Shown here one piece after another: positions 1 through 8,292 of a stretch of 64,000 nucleotides of DNA. The notes beneath the pieces were generated by a model. It was not told the DNA's origin. It saw nothing but the letters and a program-made list of their open reading frames with translations, and did not search any database. Position numbers and translations under genes: made by a program. Every line of letters begins with the position of its first letter. Position 1 is the stretch's first letter. The DNA comes from Achromobacter sp. RTa (lineage in GTDB: Bacteria > Pseudomonadota > Gammaproteobacteria > Burkholderiales > Burkholderiaceae_B): NCBI RefSeq assembly GCF_000757485.1, contig NZ_JPYO01000045.1, forward strand, positions 320,121 to 384,120, read 5' to 3'.

Positions 1-1
1 G

Positions 2-844
2 AAGACCGCATTCCTGCGGTGGGGCGGCCAATGGCTCGCACCGCGGGGAGCCACGCCTACGAGCCATATCTTCAAGCTCCCGCTGGGTCTGGTGGGCGGG
101 CGGCGGGCGGACTTCAGTACCTCGGTCGACAACGAATGGCTGTGCCTCAGGCTGTTGAAGGCCTATGGATTGGACGTGGCGGACGCGCGCATCGAGACCT
201 TCGGCCGTCAGCGCGTGTTGGTGGTCGAGCGTTTCGACCGGCGCATCGCGCCGAACGGGCAGTCGCTGTTGCGGCTGCCGCAGGAAGATTTCTGTCAGGT
301 CGAAGGCTGCTCGCCGTTGCGCAAGTACGAGAGCGATGGCGGCCCCGGGCTCAAGGCCTTGTTCGCTACGCTACGGCAGTCGGCGAATGCCGAGGCCGAC
401 ATGAAGACGTTGATGGCCGCGCAGATCCTGTTCTGGCTGCTGCGGGCGCCCGATGGCCACGCCAAGAACTTCAGCATCCAGCTGCTGCCTCGTGGACGCT
501 TTCGGCTGACCCGCTTGTACGACGTGATGTCCGCCTATCCCGTGCTGGGCGATGGTCCAAGCCAGTGGTCGCCCCATGAGGTCAAATTGGCCATGGCCCT
601 GGTGGGCAAGAACAGGCACTACGAGATGCACGGTATCCAGCGGCGGCACTTCAGCAGTACGGCTCGCAAGTTCGGTTATGCGCCTGGCGCGGAGCCGCTC
701 GTCCAGGAGATTCTCGCGCATACTCCCGCGGCCATCGCGGCGGCTCATGCCGACCTGCCAGGGGATTTTTCGCCCCGCGTCGCCGACACGATTCTGGGGG
801 GAGTGGAGCAGGCCGCGCGCGCGCTCGAGAAAATGGCTCCGTAG
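2..844 (+). CDS. hipA: HipA-type serine/threonine kinase (5' end outside window)
   Basis: The frame is open from the first base of the window, so the N-terminus, and any HipB antitoxin gene normally just upstream, lie outside. 280 residues are visible, against about 440 for full HipA. Seen: the glycine-rich ATP-loop segment GATPTSHIFKLPLG at visible residues 16-29, then the kinase active-site stretch APDGHAKNFS, followed by RLYDVMSAYPV, which matches the metal-binding Asp segment of the fold. HipA kinases phosphorylate a tRNA-synthetase (GltX in E. coli) and cause growth arrest that HipB counteracts. Whether this copy is a toxin or a HipBST-type variant cannot be told from this part. It faces azoR tail to tail across about 70 bases. 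Confidence 0.85.
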   Translation, partial: KTAFLRWGGQWLAPRGATPTSHIFKLPLGLVGGRRADFSTSVDNEWLCLRLLKAYGLDVADARIETFGRQRVLVVERFDRRIAPNGQSLLRLPQEDFCQVEGCSPLRKYESDGGPGLKALFATLRQSANAEADMKTLMAAQILFWLLRAPDGHAKNFSIQLLPRGRFRLTRLYDVMSAYPVLGDGPSQWSPHEVKLAMALVGKNRHYEMHGIQRRHFSSTARKFGYAPGAEPLVQEILAHTPAAIAAAHADLPGDFSPRVADTILGGVEQAARALEKMAP

Positions 845-917
845 CGGGGCGGGGCTGCCAGCCCGGTTTCGAGGACAGCCTGGCAGGCTTGTCGCCGCCG
901 TGCGCAGGCGTCGCGCC

Positions 918-1517
918 TCATGCGTGGAGCGCCGCCATTTCCCTATGCGCATTGGCCAGCCCGGCCGCGACGCCGTGCGGCTTGATGTCCAGGCCTTCCG
1001 CATAGACGAACTTCACGTCCGTGATGCCCATCAGGCCCAGCACCGCCTGCAGGTACGGGGTGACCGCGTCCGTGGCCTGGCCGACGTGCACGCCGCCCCG
1101 GGAGCTGAACACGATCGCCCTGACGCCTTCGACCAGCCCAAGCGGGTAGGTTTCGGTGTAGCGGAACGTCACGCGCGCCCGGGCCACCAGGTCGAACCAG
1201 TTCTTCAGCTGGGTCGGCACGTTGAGGTTGTACATGGGGGCGCCGATCAGGAGAAGGTCGCTGCATTTCAGTTCGGCGATCAGTTCGTCGGACAACGCGA
1301 CCGCCTTGCGGGCGCGCTCGCTTTGGGAGGGGGCGCCGCGCAGGGCATGGAACAACTCGTTGTCGAGCACGGGCAGGTCCAGGCTGGCGAGGTCGCGCAC
1401 GCGCACATCGTCGTCATGGCCCTTGGCCTGGCGTTCGGCCAGGAAGCTGCCGATCAGGGCGTTGGTCTGCGACTGGTCGCCGTTGATGCTGGATTGGAGT
1501 ACGAGAATGCGGGCCAT
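918..1517 (-). CDS. azoR: FMN-dependent NADH:quinone/azo oxidoreductase
   Basis: 199 residues, the usual AzoR length. Flavodoxin-like fold: an N-terminal strand followed by the phosphate loop (QSSINGDQSQTN, residues 8-19), the FMN-binding stretch MYNLNVPTQLKNW at 95-107, and SSRGG at 138-142, all characteristic of AzoR. The family reduces quinones and azo bonds with NAD(P)H in the cytoplasm, protecting against thiol or electrophile stress. It is transcribed divergently from the LysR gene at 1621, with a 103-base shared control region containing a perfect 8-bp dyad, so control by that regulator is likely. Family assignment is firm; the natural substrate is unknown. Confidence 0.9.
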   Translation of the reverse strand: MARILVLQSSINGDQSQTNALIGSFLAERQAKGHDDDVRVRDLASLDLPVLDNELFHALRGAPSQSERARKAVALSDELIAELKCSDLLLIGAPMYNLNVPTQLKNWFDLVARARVTFRYTETYPLGLVEGVRAIVFSSRGGVHVGQATDAVTPYLQAVLGLMGITDVKFVYAEGLDIKPHGVAAGLANAHREMAALHA

Positions 1518-1552
1518 TTGGAACCTCTACGCGTCAAGTCGATGAAATGATT

Positions 1553-1585
1553 CTATCGCTCCAAATTTGTCTCCAAAAGCGATAG
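1553..1585. promoter_or_regulatory. Dyad in azoR/LysR intergenic region
   Basis: CTATCGCT (1553-1560) and AGCGATAG (1578-1585) are perfect inverted 8-mers separated by 17 bases. The heptamer TCTCCAA occurs within the spacer and again just before the LysR start codon. This is the expected position for a LysR-type operator serving both divergent genes. Inferred from symmetry and position only. Confidence 0.4.
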
Positions 1586-1620
1586 TATTTATACATTGAG
1601 TAGAGTTTTTATCTCCAATT

Positions 1621-2541
1621 ATGCGAAACAGCCTTAAAGGCATCGATGTCTTCGTTGCCGCGGCCGAGTCCAGGAACTTCGCCGAAGCAGCCGACAAGCT
1701 CCACATCACGCGGTCCGCCGTGGGCAAGAGCGTGGCCCGCCTGGAAGAGAGGCTGGGCGTTGTGTTGTTCCAGCGGACGACGCGCAGCCAGAGCCTTACC
1801 GACGAAGGCGCGCTGTTCTACGAATACTGCCTGCGGGCGGTGTCGGAGGTTCAGGCGGGCGAGACGCTGCTGGAGACCGGCAAGTGGCAGATGAAGGGGC
1901 GCCTGAGGGTGTCGATGCCCGCCTTGTTCGGTCACTTGTGCGTGGCTCCGATACTGTTGGATCTGGCCAGGGATAATCCCGATCTGACGCTGGAGCTGTC
2001 GTTCACCGACCGGGCGGTGGATCTGGTGGAAGAAGGGTTCGATCTGGCGGTGCGTGTCGGCGTGTTGTCCAACAGCAGCGGTTTGGTGGCGCGCCGCCTG
2101 GGCGAACACAAGATGGCGTTTTGCGCCTCGCCCGCTTATCTGAGGCGCTTCGGAAAACCCAAGCGTGCCGAGGACCTGGCCCGGCATTGGGGCCTGGCCT
2201 ATGCGCGCTTTGGCCGGGTGGTTCCGTGGCAGGTCATGGCCGATGGCAAGACCACGGAGTTGCCATCGGCTATGGCGCGGCTGGTTTCCGACGATTTCCG
2301 GGCGGTGCTGGACGCCGCGATTGCGGGGCTGGGAGTGGCCTGGCTGCCCTATTGGCTGGCGCGCGATGGGTTGCGGGGCGGCGCATTGAAGGAGGTGCTG
2401 CCCGGGCAGCAGAGCGTGGTCTACGCCATTCACGCGGTGTGGCCGTATACGCAACACCTTCCGTTGAAGGTGAGGGCGGCCGTGGACGCGCTGTTGCGGG
2501 ACCTTCCCGCGCGGCTGGCGGAGGTCGAGGCCAGGGCTTGA
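1621..2541 (+). CDS. LysR-family transcriptional regulator
   Basis: 306 residues with the standard LysR layout. The winged helix-turn-helix covers about residues 4-63 (FVAAAESRNFAEAADKL then ITRSAVGKSVARLEERLGV), and the effector-binding domain about 90-300. The start at 1621 gives the canonical N-terminus; no strong Shine-Dalgarno precedes it. It lies head to head with azoR, the arrangement typical of a LysR activator and its target, so it probably responds to a quinone, azo or redox-active compound and controls azoR. The dyad at 1553-1585 is the likely binding site. The inducer cannot be named. Confidence 0.9.
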   Translation: MRNSLKGIDVFVAAAESRNFAEAADKLHITRSAVGKSVARLEERLGVVLFQRTTRSQSLTDEGALFYEYCLRAVSEVQAGETLLETGKWQMKGRLRVSMPALFGHLCVAPILLDLARDNPDLTLELSFTDRAVDLVEEGFDLAVRVGVLSNSSGLVARRLGEHKMAFCASPAYLRRFGKPKRAEDLARHWGLAYARFGRVVPWQVMADGKTTELPSAMARLVSDDFRAVLDAAIAGLGVAWLPYWLARDGLRGGALKEVLPGQQSVVYAIHAVWPYTQHLPLKVRAAVDALLRDLPARLAEVEARA

Positions 2542-2597
2542 GGAGACCGGCTTCGCGTGGTATCGACGTTGACTACATTTCGGATTCAAGAGTTCTT

Positions 2598-5336
2598 ATG
2601 GTTTCCATCCACGTAAAGGGCCAGGACAAGACCCGGCAGATCAGCGACTGGAAAGTATGGTGCCGCTCTCAGGACAGCGAGCTGATGCTGACTTGCTACT
2701 TTCCCTCGGGCAAGCAGTTTTCGGCGCCGCTGAACGAGTGCGAAATCGCGCCGACCGAGACGGTGCAAGGCAAGCTCCTGGGGAAAAAAGGCGGCGTCGT
2801 CGCCAGCGAGATCGATCGGGCCGTGCTGTACGGCGGCAAATATGCCGCCGTGTATTACCCGGGTAGGCCGGCGCCTTACGTCATGAGGGCGGAAGACCTC
2901 GAATTCGCGCAGGTCTCGCCGATCAAGGAGCAGGAGGTATTCCTTTACCTGCTGGAGGTGGCCAAGGCCCGGGTGCGGGAGGCCGGGTCGGACGACGACA
3001 GGATCATCGCGGAGAATGTGCAGCGCCAGCTGGAGGGGCTCGTCCCGCAAGCGGGCACGGCCCTGCACGCCTACTGCACGGCAAGCAACGAGCCGAGGGA
3101 GCCGGCGGAAGGCCTGATCTATCCCTTCGGCCTGAACGAAAGCCAGCTCCAGGCGGTGGAACAGGCGTTCGCCTCGCAAGTCAGCTTGGTAGAAGGCCCG
3201 CCCGGCACCGGCAAGACGCAGACGATATTGAACATCGTCGCCAATATCCTGCTGCGCGGAAAGACCGTCGCCATCCTGTCCAACAACAATACGGCGGTCG
3301 AAAACGTCTGCGAAAAGCTCGACAGGGCGGGCTTGGGCCATCTGGTGGCCAGGCTGGGCAGCGCGGACAATCGCAAGGCGTTTTTTGCCGCTGCGCCCGC
3401 GGCGCTCGTGGAGGCGCCCGCATCGGCGCCGGACATGCAGCATATCGAAGCCGTGCTGACGCAGTTGAAGCAGCGCCTGCATGACCAGAACGCAGCCGCG
3501 GCGTTGCGCGCGGAAATCGACGAGCTGGAGATAGAGCGCCAGCGCCTGCTGCAGTGGCAGCGCGAGAACATGGCGGCGCCGGGGTCGGTCCCGCTGGAGA
3601 AATACCGGCTTTCCGCGCGGAAAACCGCGGACCTGATCGCCTACCTGACCTACCTGGCCGAGCATCGCATCCGGCTCAGGGACAGGATAGGCCTCTTCAT
3701 GGATTTCCGGATCTTCCGTCTCAAGCCCTTCGCGGACTGGGAACGGCGCAAGTCCGCGATCCATGCCTTGCAGCTGCATTACTACGACAGGGCGCTGCAA
3801 GAGAAATCGGCGGAATTGGCGGCGTGCCAGGAGAGGCTTGAGCAGGGCCGATTCAGCGCGCTGCTCGAAGAGCTGACGGCTTCGTCGATGGCGCACCTGA
3901 AGCTGCATTTGCGCCAGCGTCCTGCGCCGCCAGAAGAATTCGATGCGGATAGCTACCGCAGGAAATTCGATGCGTTCGTGAGGCGGTACCCGATCATCAG
4001 CAGCAGCACTCACTCCATCGTCAATTCGCTCAGGCGCGGTGCGGTCCTGGACTACGCCATCATCGACGAGGCCTCGCAGCAGGACATCGTCCCGGGCGTG
4101 CTGGCGTTGGGCTGCGTCCGGAACCTGATCGTCGTCGGAGACAGAAAGCAGCTGCCGCACATTCCCGCGGACCTGGGCCTTGCGGCGCCCGCGCAATACT
4201 ACGACTGCGACAGGTACAGCATGCTGGACTCCTGCATCGGCGTGTTCGGCAGCGCGCTGCCCACCACGCTGTTGAAGGAGCATTACCGTTGCCACCCGAG
4301 GATCATCCAGTTCTGCAACCAGCAGTTCTATGGCGGCCAGCTCATCCCGATGACGGAGGATCGCGGCGAGCAGGCGCTCAGGCTGCTTGTCACCGCCAAG
4401 GGAAACCATGCTCGAAGCAACCAGAACCAGAGAGAGATGGATTCCTTGCTGGCGGTGCTGGAGCAAGGCGGAGAGATCGATCCGGATGGCGCCGGCGGAA
4501 GCCGGGGATTCATTGCCCCCTACAACGCGCAGGTCTCGCTTTCGCGCAAGCGCCTGCCCAAGGACTTCGTCAAGGACACGGTGCACAAGTTCCAGGGGCG
4601 GGAATGCAGCGAAATCGTGTTCTCGACGGTGTTGGACAAAAGCCGATACAGCCAGGATCGCCTGGATTTCGTGGACGATCCGCATTTGGTGAACGTGGCG
4701 GTATCGCGCGCCAAGAACAGGTTTACGCTGGTGACCGGCGACGAGGTTTTTGCGCAGAGAAACGGGCACGTCGCCGCGCTGGTGCGCTACATCGAATACT
4801 ACGCCGATGAAAAGCAGGTCAGCCGCGCTCCGGTCATCTCAGCCTTCGACCTGCTCTACAAGGAATACGACCGGTCGCTCGAACGGCTGAACGCCAGGCT
4901 GCGGCCCGCCGATTCGGAATTCAAATCCGAGCAGATCGTGGCGCAGATATTGCGCCAGACCCTGACGCTGGACGCCTATCAGGGCATCATGTTCCACATG
5001 CAGATCGCGCTCGGCAAACTGGTGTCGGCGTCGAACGAGGCGCTGACGGCGCGCGAGCGGGAATACATCGCGAACCAGGCCAGCTGCGACTTCGTGCTGT
5101 ATTTCCAGGTCGGCAAGGCGCCCCTGGGGGTGATCGAGGTGGACGGCGAGTCGCATGCGGCGCCCATGCAGGCCGAGCGTGACGCGTTGAAGAACCGCAT
5201 CCTGGAGGCCAGCGGCGTCCCGCTGCTGCGGCTCAGGACCGTCGATAGCCATGTCGAAGAAAAAATCGCGGCGTTCCTGGACCACTGCGTCAGCGCGCGG
5301 CCGCGTAGCGCCGCCGGAGAACCAGGCCCAGCGTAA
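2598..5336 (+). CDS. UPF1/Dna2-type superfamily 1 helicase with DUF2726-like C-terminus
   Basis: 912 residues from the ATG at 2598; an in-frame upstream extension would run inside the LysR gene and is not believed. Residues 1-190 form an unrecognised domain. SF1 helicase motifs follow: Walker A GPPGTGKT at 200-207, Walker B IIDEAS with D490-E491, the VVGDRKQLP motif near 513-521, and motif VI (VAVSRAK, 700-706). A charged insertion of about 200 residues separates Walker A from Walker B. The last 115 residues (DFVLYF, then PLGVIEVDGESH) resemble DUF2726, a domain with the endonuclease-like fold of very-short-patch-repair enzymes. Similar proteins are stand-alone ATPases of unknown role, often near defence genes. 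The last 47 bases overlap the convergent gene at 5290. Confidence 0.8.
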   Translation: MVSIHVKGQDKTRQISDWKVWCRSQDSELMLTCYFPSGKQFSAPLNECEIAPTETVQGKLLGKKGGVVASEIDRAVLYGGKYAAVYYPGRPAPYVMRAEDLEFAQVSPIKEQEVFLYLLEVAKARVREAGSDDDRIIAENVQRQLEGLVPQAGTALHAYCTASNEPREPAEGLIYPFGLNESQLQAVEQAFASQVSLVEGPPGTGKTQTILNIVANILLRGKTVAILSNNNTAVENVCEKLDRAGLGHLVARLGSADNRKAFFAAAPAALVEAPASAPDMQHIEAVLTQLKQRLHDQNAAAALRAEIDELEIERQRLLQWQRENMAAPGSVPLEKYRLSARKTADLIAYLTYLAEHRIRLRDRIGLFMDFRIFRLKPFADWERRKSAIHALQLHYYDRALQEKSAELAACQERLEQGRFSALLEELTASSMAHLKLHLRQRPAPPEEFDADSYRRKFDAFVRRYPIISSSTHSIVNSLRRGAVLDYAIIDEASQQDIVPGVLALGCVRNLIVVGDRKQLPHIPADLGLAAPAQYYDCDRYSMLDSCIGVFGSALPTTLLKEHYRCHPRIIQFCNQQFYGGQLIPMTEDRGEQALRLLVTAKGNHARSNQNQREMDSLLAVLEQGGEIDPDGAGGSRGFIAPYNAQVSLSRKRLPKDFVKDTVHKFQGRECSEIVFSTVLDKSRYSQDRLDFVDDPHLVNVAVSRAKNRFTLVTGDEVFAQRNGHVAALVRYIEYYADEKQVSRAPVISAFDLLYKEYDRSLERLNARLRPADSEFKSEQIVAQILRQTLTLDAYQGIMFHMQIALGKLVSASNEALTAREREYIANQASCDFVLYFQVGKAPLGVIEVDGESHAAPMQAERDALKNRILEASGVPLLRLRTVDSHVEEKIAAFLDHCVSARPRSAAGEPGPA

Positions 5337-6096
5337 GCGCCATGGAGGCCGCGAGCGCGGTTGCCAGCGCGGCATCCGCAGTCCAGCGCGGCGCCGCGAG
5401 CGCCAGCGCCGCGCAGAAGGTCGCCAGGCTTGCCGTGCCGAGCAGCGCGGAATAGAGGGTGGCGATGAGGCTGGCGGTGCCGAGCTTCTGGTGGATCGTT
5501 ACGGCCACGACGCTGTAGCCGATGGGAAAAGCCAACAGCAAACCGGCTCCGGTGGAGCCGAGCCATTGGCTTGCGGTGGTGACGGCTGCTACCAGCGTGC
5601 CCGCGAGCAGGCCCCGCACGGCGAGGAGGCCGAACCCGGCCTTTCCTTTTGCGGGGCTGCGGGGCAGGACGAAGCGCCGGCCCAGGCGCAGGCAGATCGC
5701 GGTGACCGCAATGAACAGGAGGGCGCCGGTCGCGGGGTGCGCGGGTAGCAGCCGCAGCACGAGCGCGGCCGCGAGCCAGGCCGACACGGCGCATGCCAGA
5801 CACAGCCAGGGCGGCGTTTTTGCCGCCACGGCGATATAGCACAGCAGGAAGCATTGCGTGGCGCAGAGCGAGAGCAGTGCATAGGCGGCGGTTTGTGCGA
5901 CGAAGCCAGCGGGGGCTTGCGCAGCCAGGAAGTAAAACCCGGGCCCCAGGATGATGGGAAGCCCGGCCAGCGCGCCGCCGATGAGGGGGCCGAAGGCGCC
6001 CACGGCCCATGACACCGCCATCACGACGAACGCCGTGGCGAGCATTCTTACGGCAAGCGCTTCCAGCGGTACGGCGGAAAGAAGAGTGTCCAGCAT
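5290..6096 (-). CDS. Polytopic membrane protein, unknown function
   Basis: 268 residues, almost entirely hydrophobic, reading as about nine or ten membrane helices with short loops. A basic loop (RLGRRFVLPRSPAKGK) sits mid-protein and a basic C-terminus (LVLRRRYAAAR) follows the last helix. I do not recognise the family. The two-block layout and small-residue-rich helices suggest an inner-membrane transporter or exporter. Its 3' end overlaps the last 47 bases of the helicase gene on the other strand. It is transcribed divergently from the TetR gene at 6275, whose promoter region it shares; genes next to a divergent TetR are often its target, so repression by that protein is a reasonable guess. 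Confidence 0.7.
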   Translation of the reverse strand: MLDTLLSAVPLEALAVRMLATAFVVMAVSWAVGAFGPLIGGALAGLPIILGPGFYFLAAQAPAGFVAQTAAYALLSLCATQCFLLCYIAVAAKTPPWLCLACAVSAWLAAALVLRLLPAHPATGALLFIAVTAICLRLGRRFVLPRSPAKGKAGFGLLAVRGLLAGTLVAAVTTASQWLGSTGAGLLLAFPIGYSVVAVTIHQKLGTASLIATLYSALLGTASLATFCAALALAAPRWTADAALATALAASMALTLGLVLRRRYAAAR

Positions 6097-6223
6097 CGTG
6101 ATGCCCAGTGTCCAGCAAGCCGCGGATTGGCGATGCGGCGTTTTTTCTTCTCGCGGCGCGAGGCGTGGGTGCTTCGGCGCACCAGCGCCATTCCCGGCCG
6201 GACGATGAACGCTCCGGCTGTTC

Positions 6224-6270
6224 TTGACGCTTCAGAAGCCGGATCGTACAGTATCCGGAACGATCATTCC
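6224..6270 (+). promoter_or_regulatory. Candidate promoter and operator of the TetR gene
   Basis: TTGACG (6224-6229) and TACAGT (6247-6252) are spaced by 17 bases. The predicted transcription start falls inside GGAACGATCATTCC (6257-6270), a 14-mer matching its own reverse complement at 12 positions. GATCGT (6242-6247) and ACGATC (6260-6265) form a second dyad. This suggests autorepression by the TetR protein. Sequence-based inference only. Confidence 0.4.
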
Positions 6271-6274
6271 AGTA

Positions 6275-6868
6275 ATGCTGAATGCCATGCGCACCAAAGC
6301 GTTTGAACCCGACGAAATCGCCGACGCCGCCATGAAGGTTTTCTGGCGGCGCGGCTATGCCGGAACCTCGATCCAGGACCTGGTCGAGGGAACGGGCCTG
6401 TCGCGCAGCAGCCTGTATGGCACTTTCGAGAACAAACAGGGGCTTTACCAGCAGGCGTTGCGCCGCTATGAGGCGGTGACCGCCGCCAACGTCGGGTTGC
6501 TGGCCGGCCCCGGGGCTCCGAAGGACTTGATCCGGCAGTTGCTGATGCGCGTCGCCGACGACGAACTGGGCGATCCGCAGCGGCGCGGCTGCCTGGTGGC
6601 GAATGCCACGCTGGAGCTGGCGGGCCAGGATGACGCGGTCGCCCGGCTGGTGGCGCGCAACTTCCAGAGTCTGCAGCAGGCGCTGGAAGAACTGATCCAG
6701 CGAGGGCAGGAATCCGGCGCGGTTGCGGCCGGCAAGCGCCCGCGGGCGCTGGCCAGGTTCTTCGTCGGCACCATGCAGGGAATGCGGGTGCTGGGCAAGG
6801 GCAGCCCCGCGCCGCAGCGCCGCCAGTGCCTGCTGGATGTGATCGACGTGGCGCTCGATATGCTGTAG
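6275..6868 (+). CDS. TetR/AcrR-family transcriptional regulator
   Basis: 197 residues from the ATG at 6275; a second in-frame ATG at 6287 (MRTKAF) is an equally plausible start, and neither has a clear ribosome site. The N-terminal DNA-binding domain is clear: DEIADAAMKVFWRRGYAGTS, then LVEGTGLSRSSLYGTFENKQGLY, the TetR helix-turn-helix. The C-terminal part (RRGCLVANATLELAGQDD onward) is the ligand-binding and dimerisation domain of the AcrR/NemR-like group. It lies head to head with the membrane protein at 5290-6096 and probably represses it and itself. A GC-rich hairpin follows two bases after the stop. The ligand is unknown. Confidence 0.85.
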   Translation: MLNAMRTKAFEPDEIADAAMKVFWRRGYAGTSIQDLVEGTGLSRSSLYGTFENKQGLYQQALRRYEAVTAANVGLLAGPGAPKDLIRQLLMRVADDELGDPQRRGCLVANATLELAGQDDAVARLVARNFQSLQQALEELIQRGQESGAVAAGKRPRALARFFVGTMQGMRVLGKGSPAPQRRQCLLDVIDVALDML

Positions 6869-6870
6869 CC

Positions 6871-6895
6871 GCGCGCCTGCGCGGGGCAGGCGTGC
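6871..6895 (+). other. GC-rich 3' hairpin after the TetR gene
   Basis: A 10-bp stem (one G-U pair) with a 5-base loop starts two bases after the TetR stop codon. There is no T-run, so it is not a classical intrinsic terminator; it may stabilise the mRNA 3' end. Low confidence in function. Confidence 0.35.
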
Positions 6896-7005
6896 ATCGG
6901 CGCCGCTGACACCCTGTGCGCAATCGTGGCAAGCGGTAACAGTCCGGCCCCGGGGGCGGGCATTAAGATCGATCGCTTCAATCCGCGCAACGACAGGGTG
7001 GCGAA

Positions 7006-8277
7006 ATGCTCGAGCCCGTTCTCGCGCCGTGGGCGCTTACCGGCAGGCTGTGGCTGCGGTTCTGGCCGCAACTGATGGCTTTGGTCGCGGGCGGCGCGCT
7101 GGCCCATGATGTGCTGTTGTGGGTGGCGGTGCACGTCGGTTTCGCCAACCACCTGTCCGGGCTGGCGGTGCTGACGCTGGTTGCGCTGGTGCAGCTGGTC
7201 ACGACGGTGGCCATGTTCCTTGTCCTGCTTCCGGGCCTGCCGGCCCTGCGGGGCGCGCAGGAGGCGGCGCGCGCGGGCGGCGCGGCGGAGGGCGGGAAGG
7301 GGCGCCTGGGGCAGGCCTTGACGGTGGCCTTGCTGCCGTTTTTCGCCTATTACGCGGCCTGGGGTTTCCTGGGCGATACGGTGAGGCAGTATTCGCGGCT
7401 GGCCTACGGCCTGGACCCGCTGGGCGAGCACGGCCAGGTGCTGGATGCGCTGGATTCGCGCTGGCTGCTGGTGTCGGTGGCGATTTCCTGGCTGGTCCGC
7501 AAGGCGGCGGTGGCGGCGCGCGAGCGCACGCAGCGCGGCGGCTGGCAGTGGCTGGTGGTGCTGTGCGAGACCAATTGGATCCTCATCGGTCTGTATGTGA
7601 TCAGCCGCTGGAAAGACCAGGCCTGGCAATGGCTGTTCGACAAGCGCGGGCTGGATGCCCTGCTGCAATCCCTGCTGAATGCGCTGGCGCCCATCTCGGA
7701 TGCATGGGCGGCCGGCATGGTTCCGGTGGAGGCGCAGGGGCCGAGCTGGGGCGCCGCGCTGACGCGTTTGTTCTTCTATGCCTTGCTGCCCGTGATCTGG
7801 CTGGTAATGGCCGCGCTGGTCTATGGCTACGACGTGCGCGAGGACGCCGAACTGCGGCGCTACGACCGGCTGCAGCGCCTGGGCGAGCGCTATCGTTCGG
7901 TGCCGCGCTTCCTGCGCGATTTCGTCGAGCATTTCGTGGCGGGCTATCGCAAGCGCTATCTGCCGCTGGCCAATGGCGTGCGTCTGGCCTTTCACAGCGG
8001 CACGCTGCTGCTGGTCACGCTGATCGTGGGCTATCGCCTGATCGATTGGGGAGGGGCGTGGCTGTGGTACGGCACGGCGCGCCTGATGGGGCCCCATGAC
8101 CTGTACTCATGGCAGCTGCTGGGCCAGGTGGTGTCGCTGCTGTTCGGCAGCCCGTTCCGGGATTCGTCCACCGGCTTGCTGATCGAGCCTTTGCGCATCT
8201 GCTTCCTGGCCGCCGTGCTGGAAAGCGCGTTCGCGCCCTGGCGGTCGCGCCGTTCCGCGGCCGCGCCGGCGGCCTGA
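7006..8277 (+). CDS. Large polytopic membrane protein, unknown function
   Basis: 423 residues. Hydrophobic segments at about 18-40, 47-78, 103-125, 145-163, 184-200, 245-270, 330-348 and 375-405 suggest seven or eight membrane spans. They alternate with cytoplasmic-looking charged loops, notably YDVREDAELRRYDRLQRLGE and RYRSVPRFLRDFVEHFV around 275-310. There is no signal peptide, no known catalytic motif, and I do not recognise the family. It is preceded by an AGGGTGG-type ribosome site. The three-gene chain of small anchored proteins ends 15 bases beyond its stop on the other strand, so the two transcripts converge; cooperation is possible but unsupported. Confidence 0.7.
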   Translation: MLEPVLAPWALTGRLWLRFWPQLMALVAGGALAHDVLLWVAVHVGFANHLSGLAVLTLVALVQLVTTVAMFLVLLPGLPALRGAQEAARAGGAAEGGKGRLGQALTVALLPFFAYYAAWGFLGDTVRQYSRLAYGLDPLGEHGQVLDALDSRWLLVSVAISWLVRKAAVAARERTQRGGWQWLVVLCETNWILIGLYVISRWKDQAWQWLFDKRGLDALLQSLLNALAPISDAWAAGMVPVEAQGPSWGAALTRLFFYALLPVIWLVMAALVYGYDVREDAELRRYDRLQRLGERYRSVPRFLRDFVEHFVAGYRKRYLPLANGVRLAFHSGTLLLVTLIVGYRLIDWGGAWLWYGTARLMGPHDLYSWQLLGQVVSLLFGSPFRDSSTGLLIEPLRICFLAAVLESAFAPWRSRRSAAAPAA

Positions 8278-8292
8278 CCGTTTCTTGGCCGC

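Noticed and set aside
855..889. Inverted repeats between hipA and azoR as a bidirectional terminator
   Set aside because: The loops are either too long (18 bases) or too short (1 base) and no T-run follows on either strand.
2121..2597. N-terminal extension of the helicase into the LysR gene
   Set aside because: The added 159 residues are an out-of-frame reading of LysR with no conserved features. The ATG at 2598 is the sensible start.
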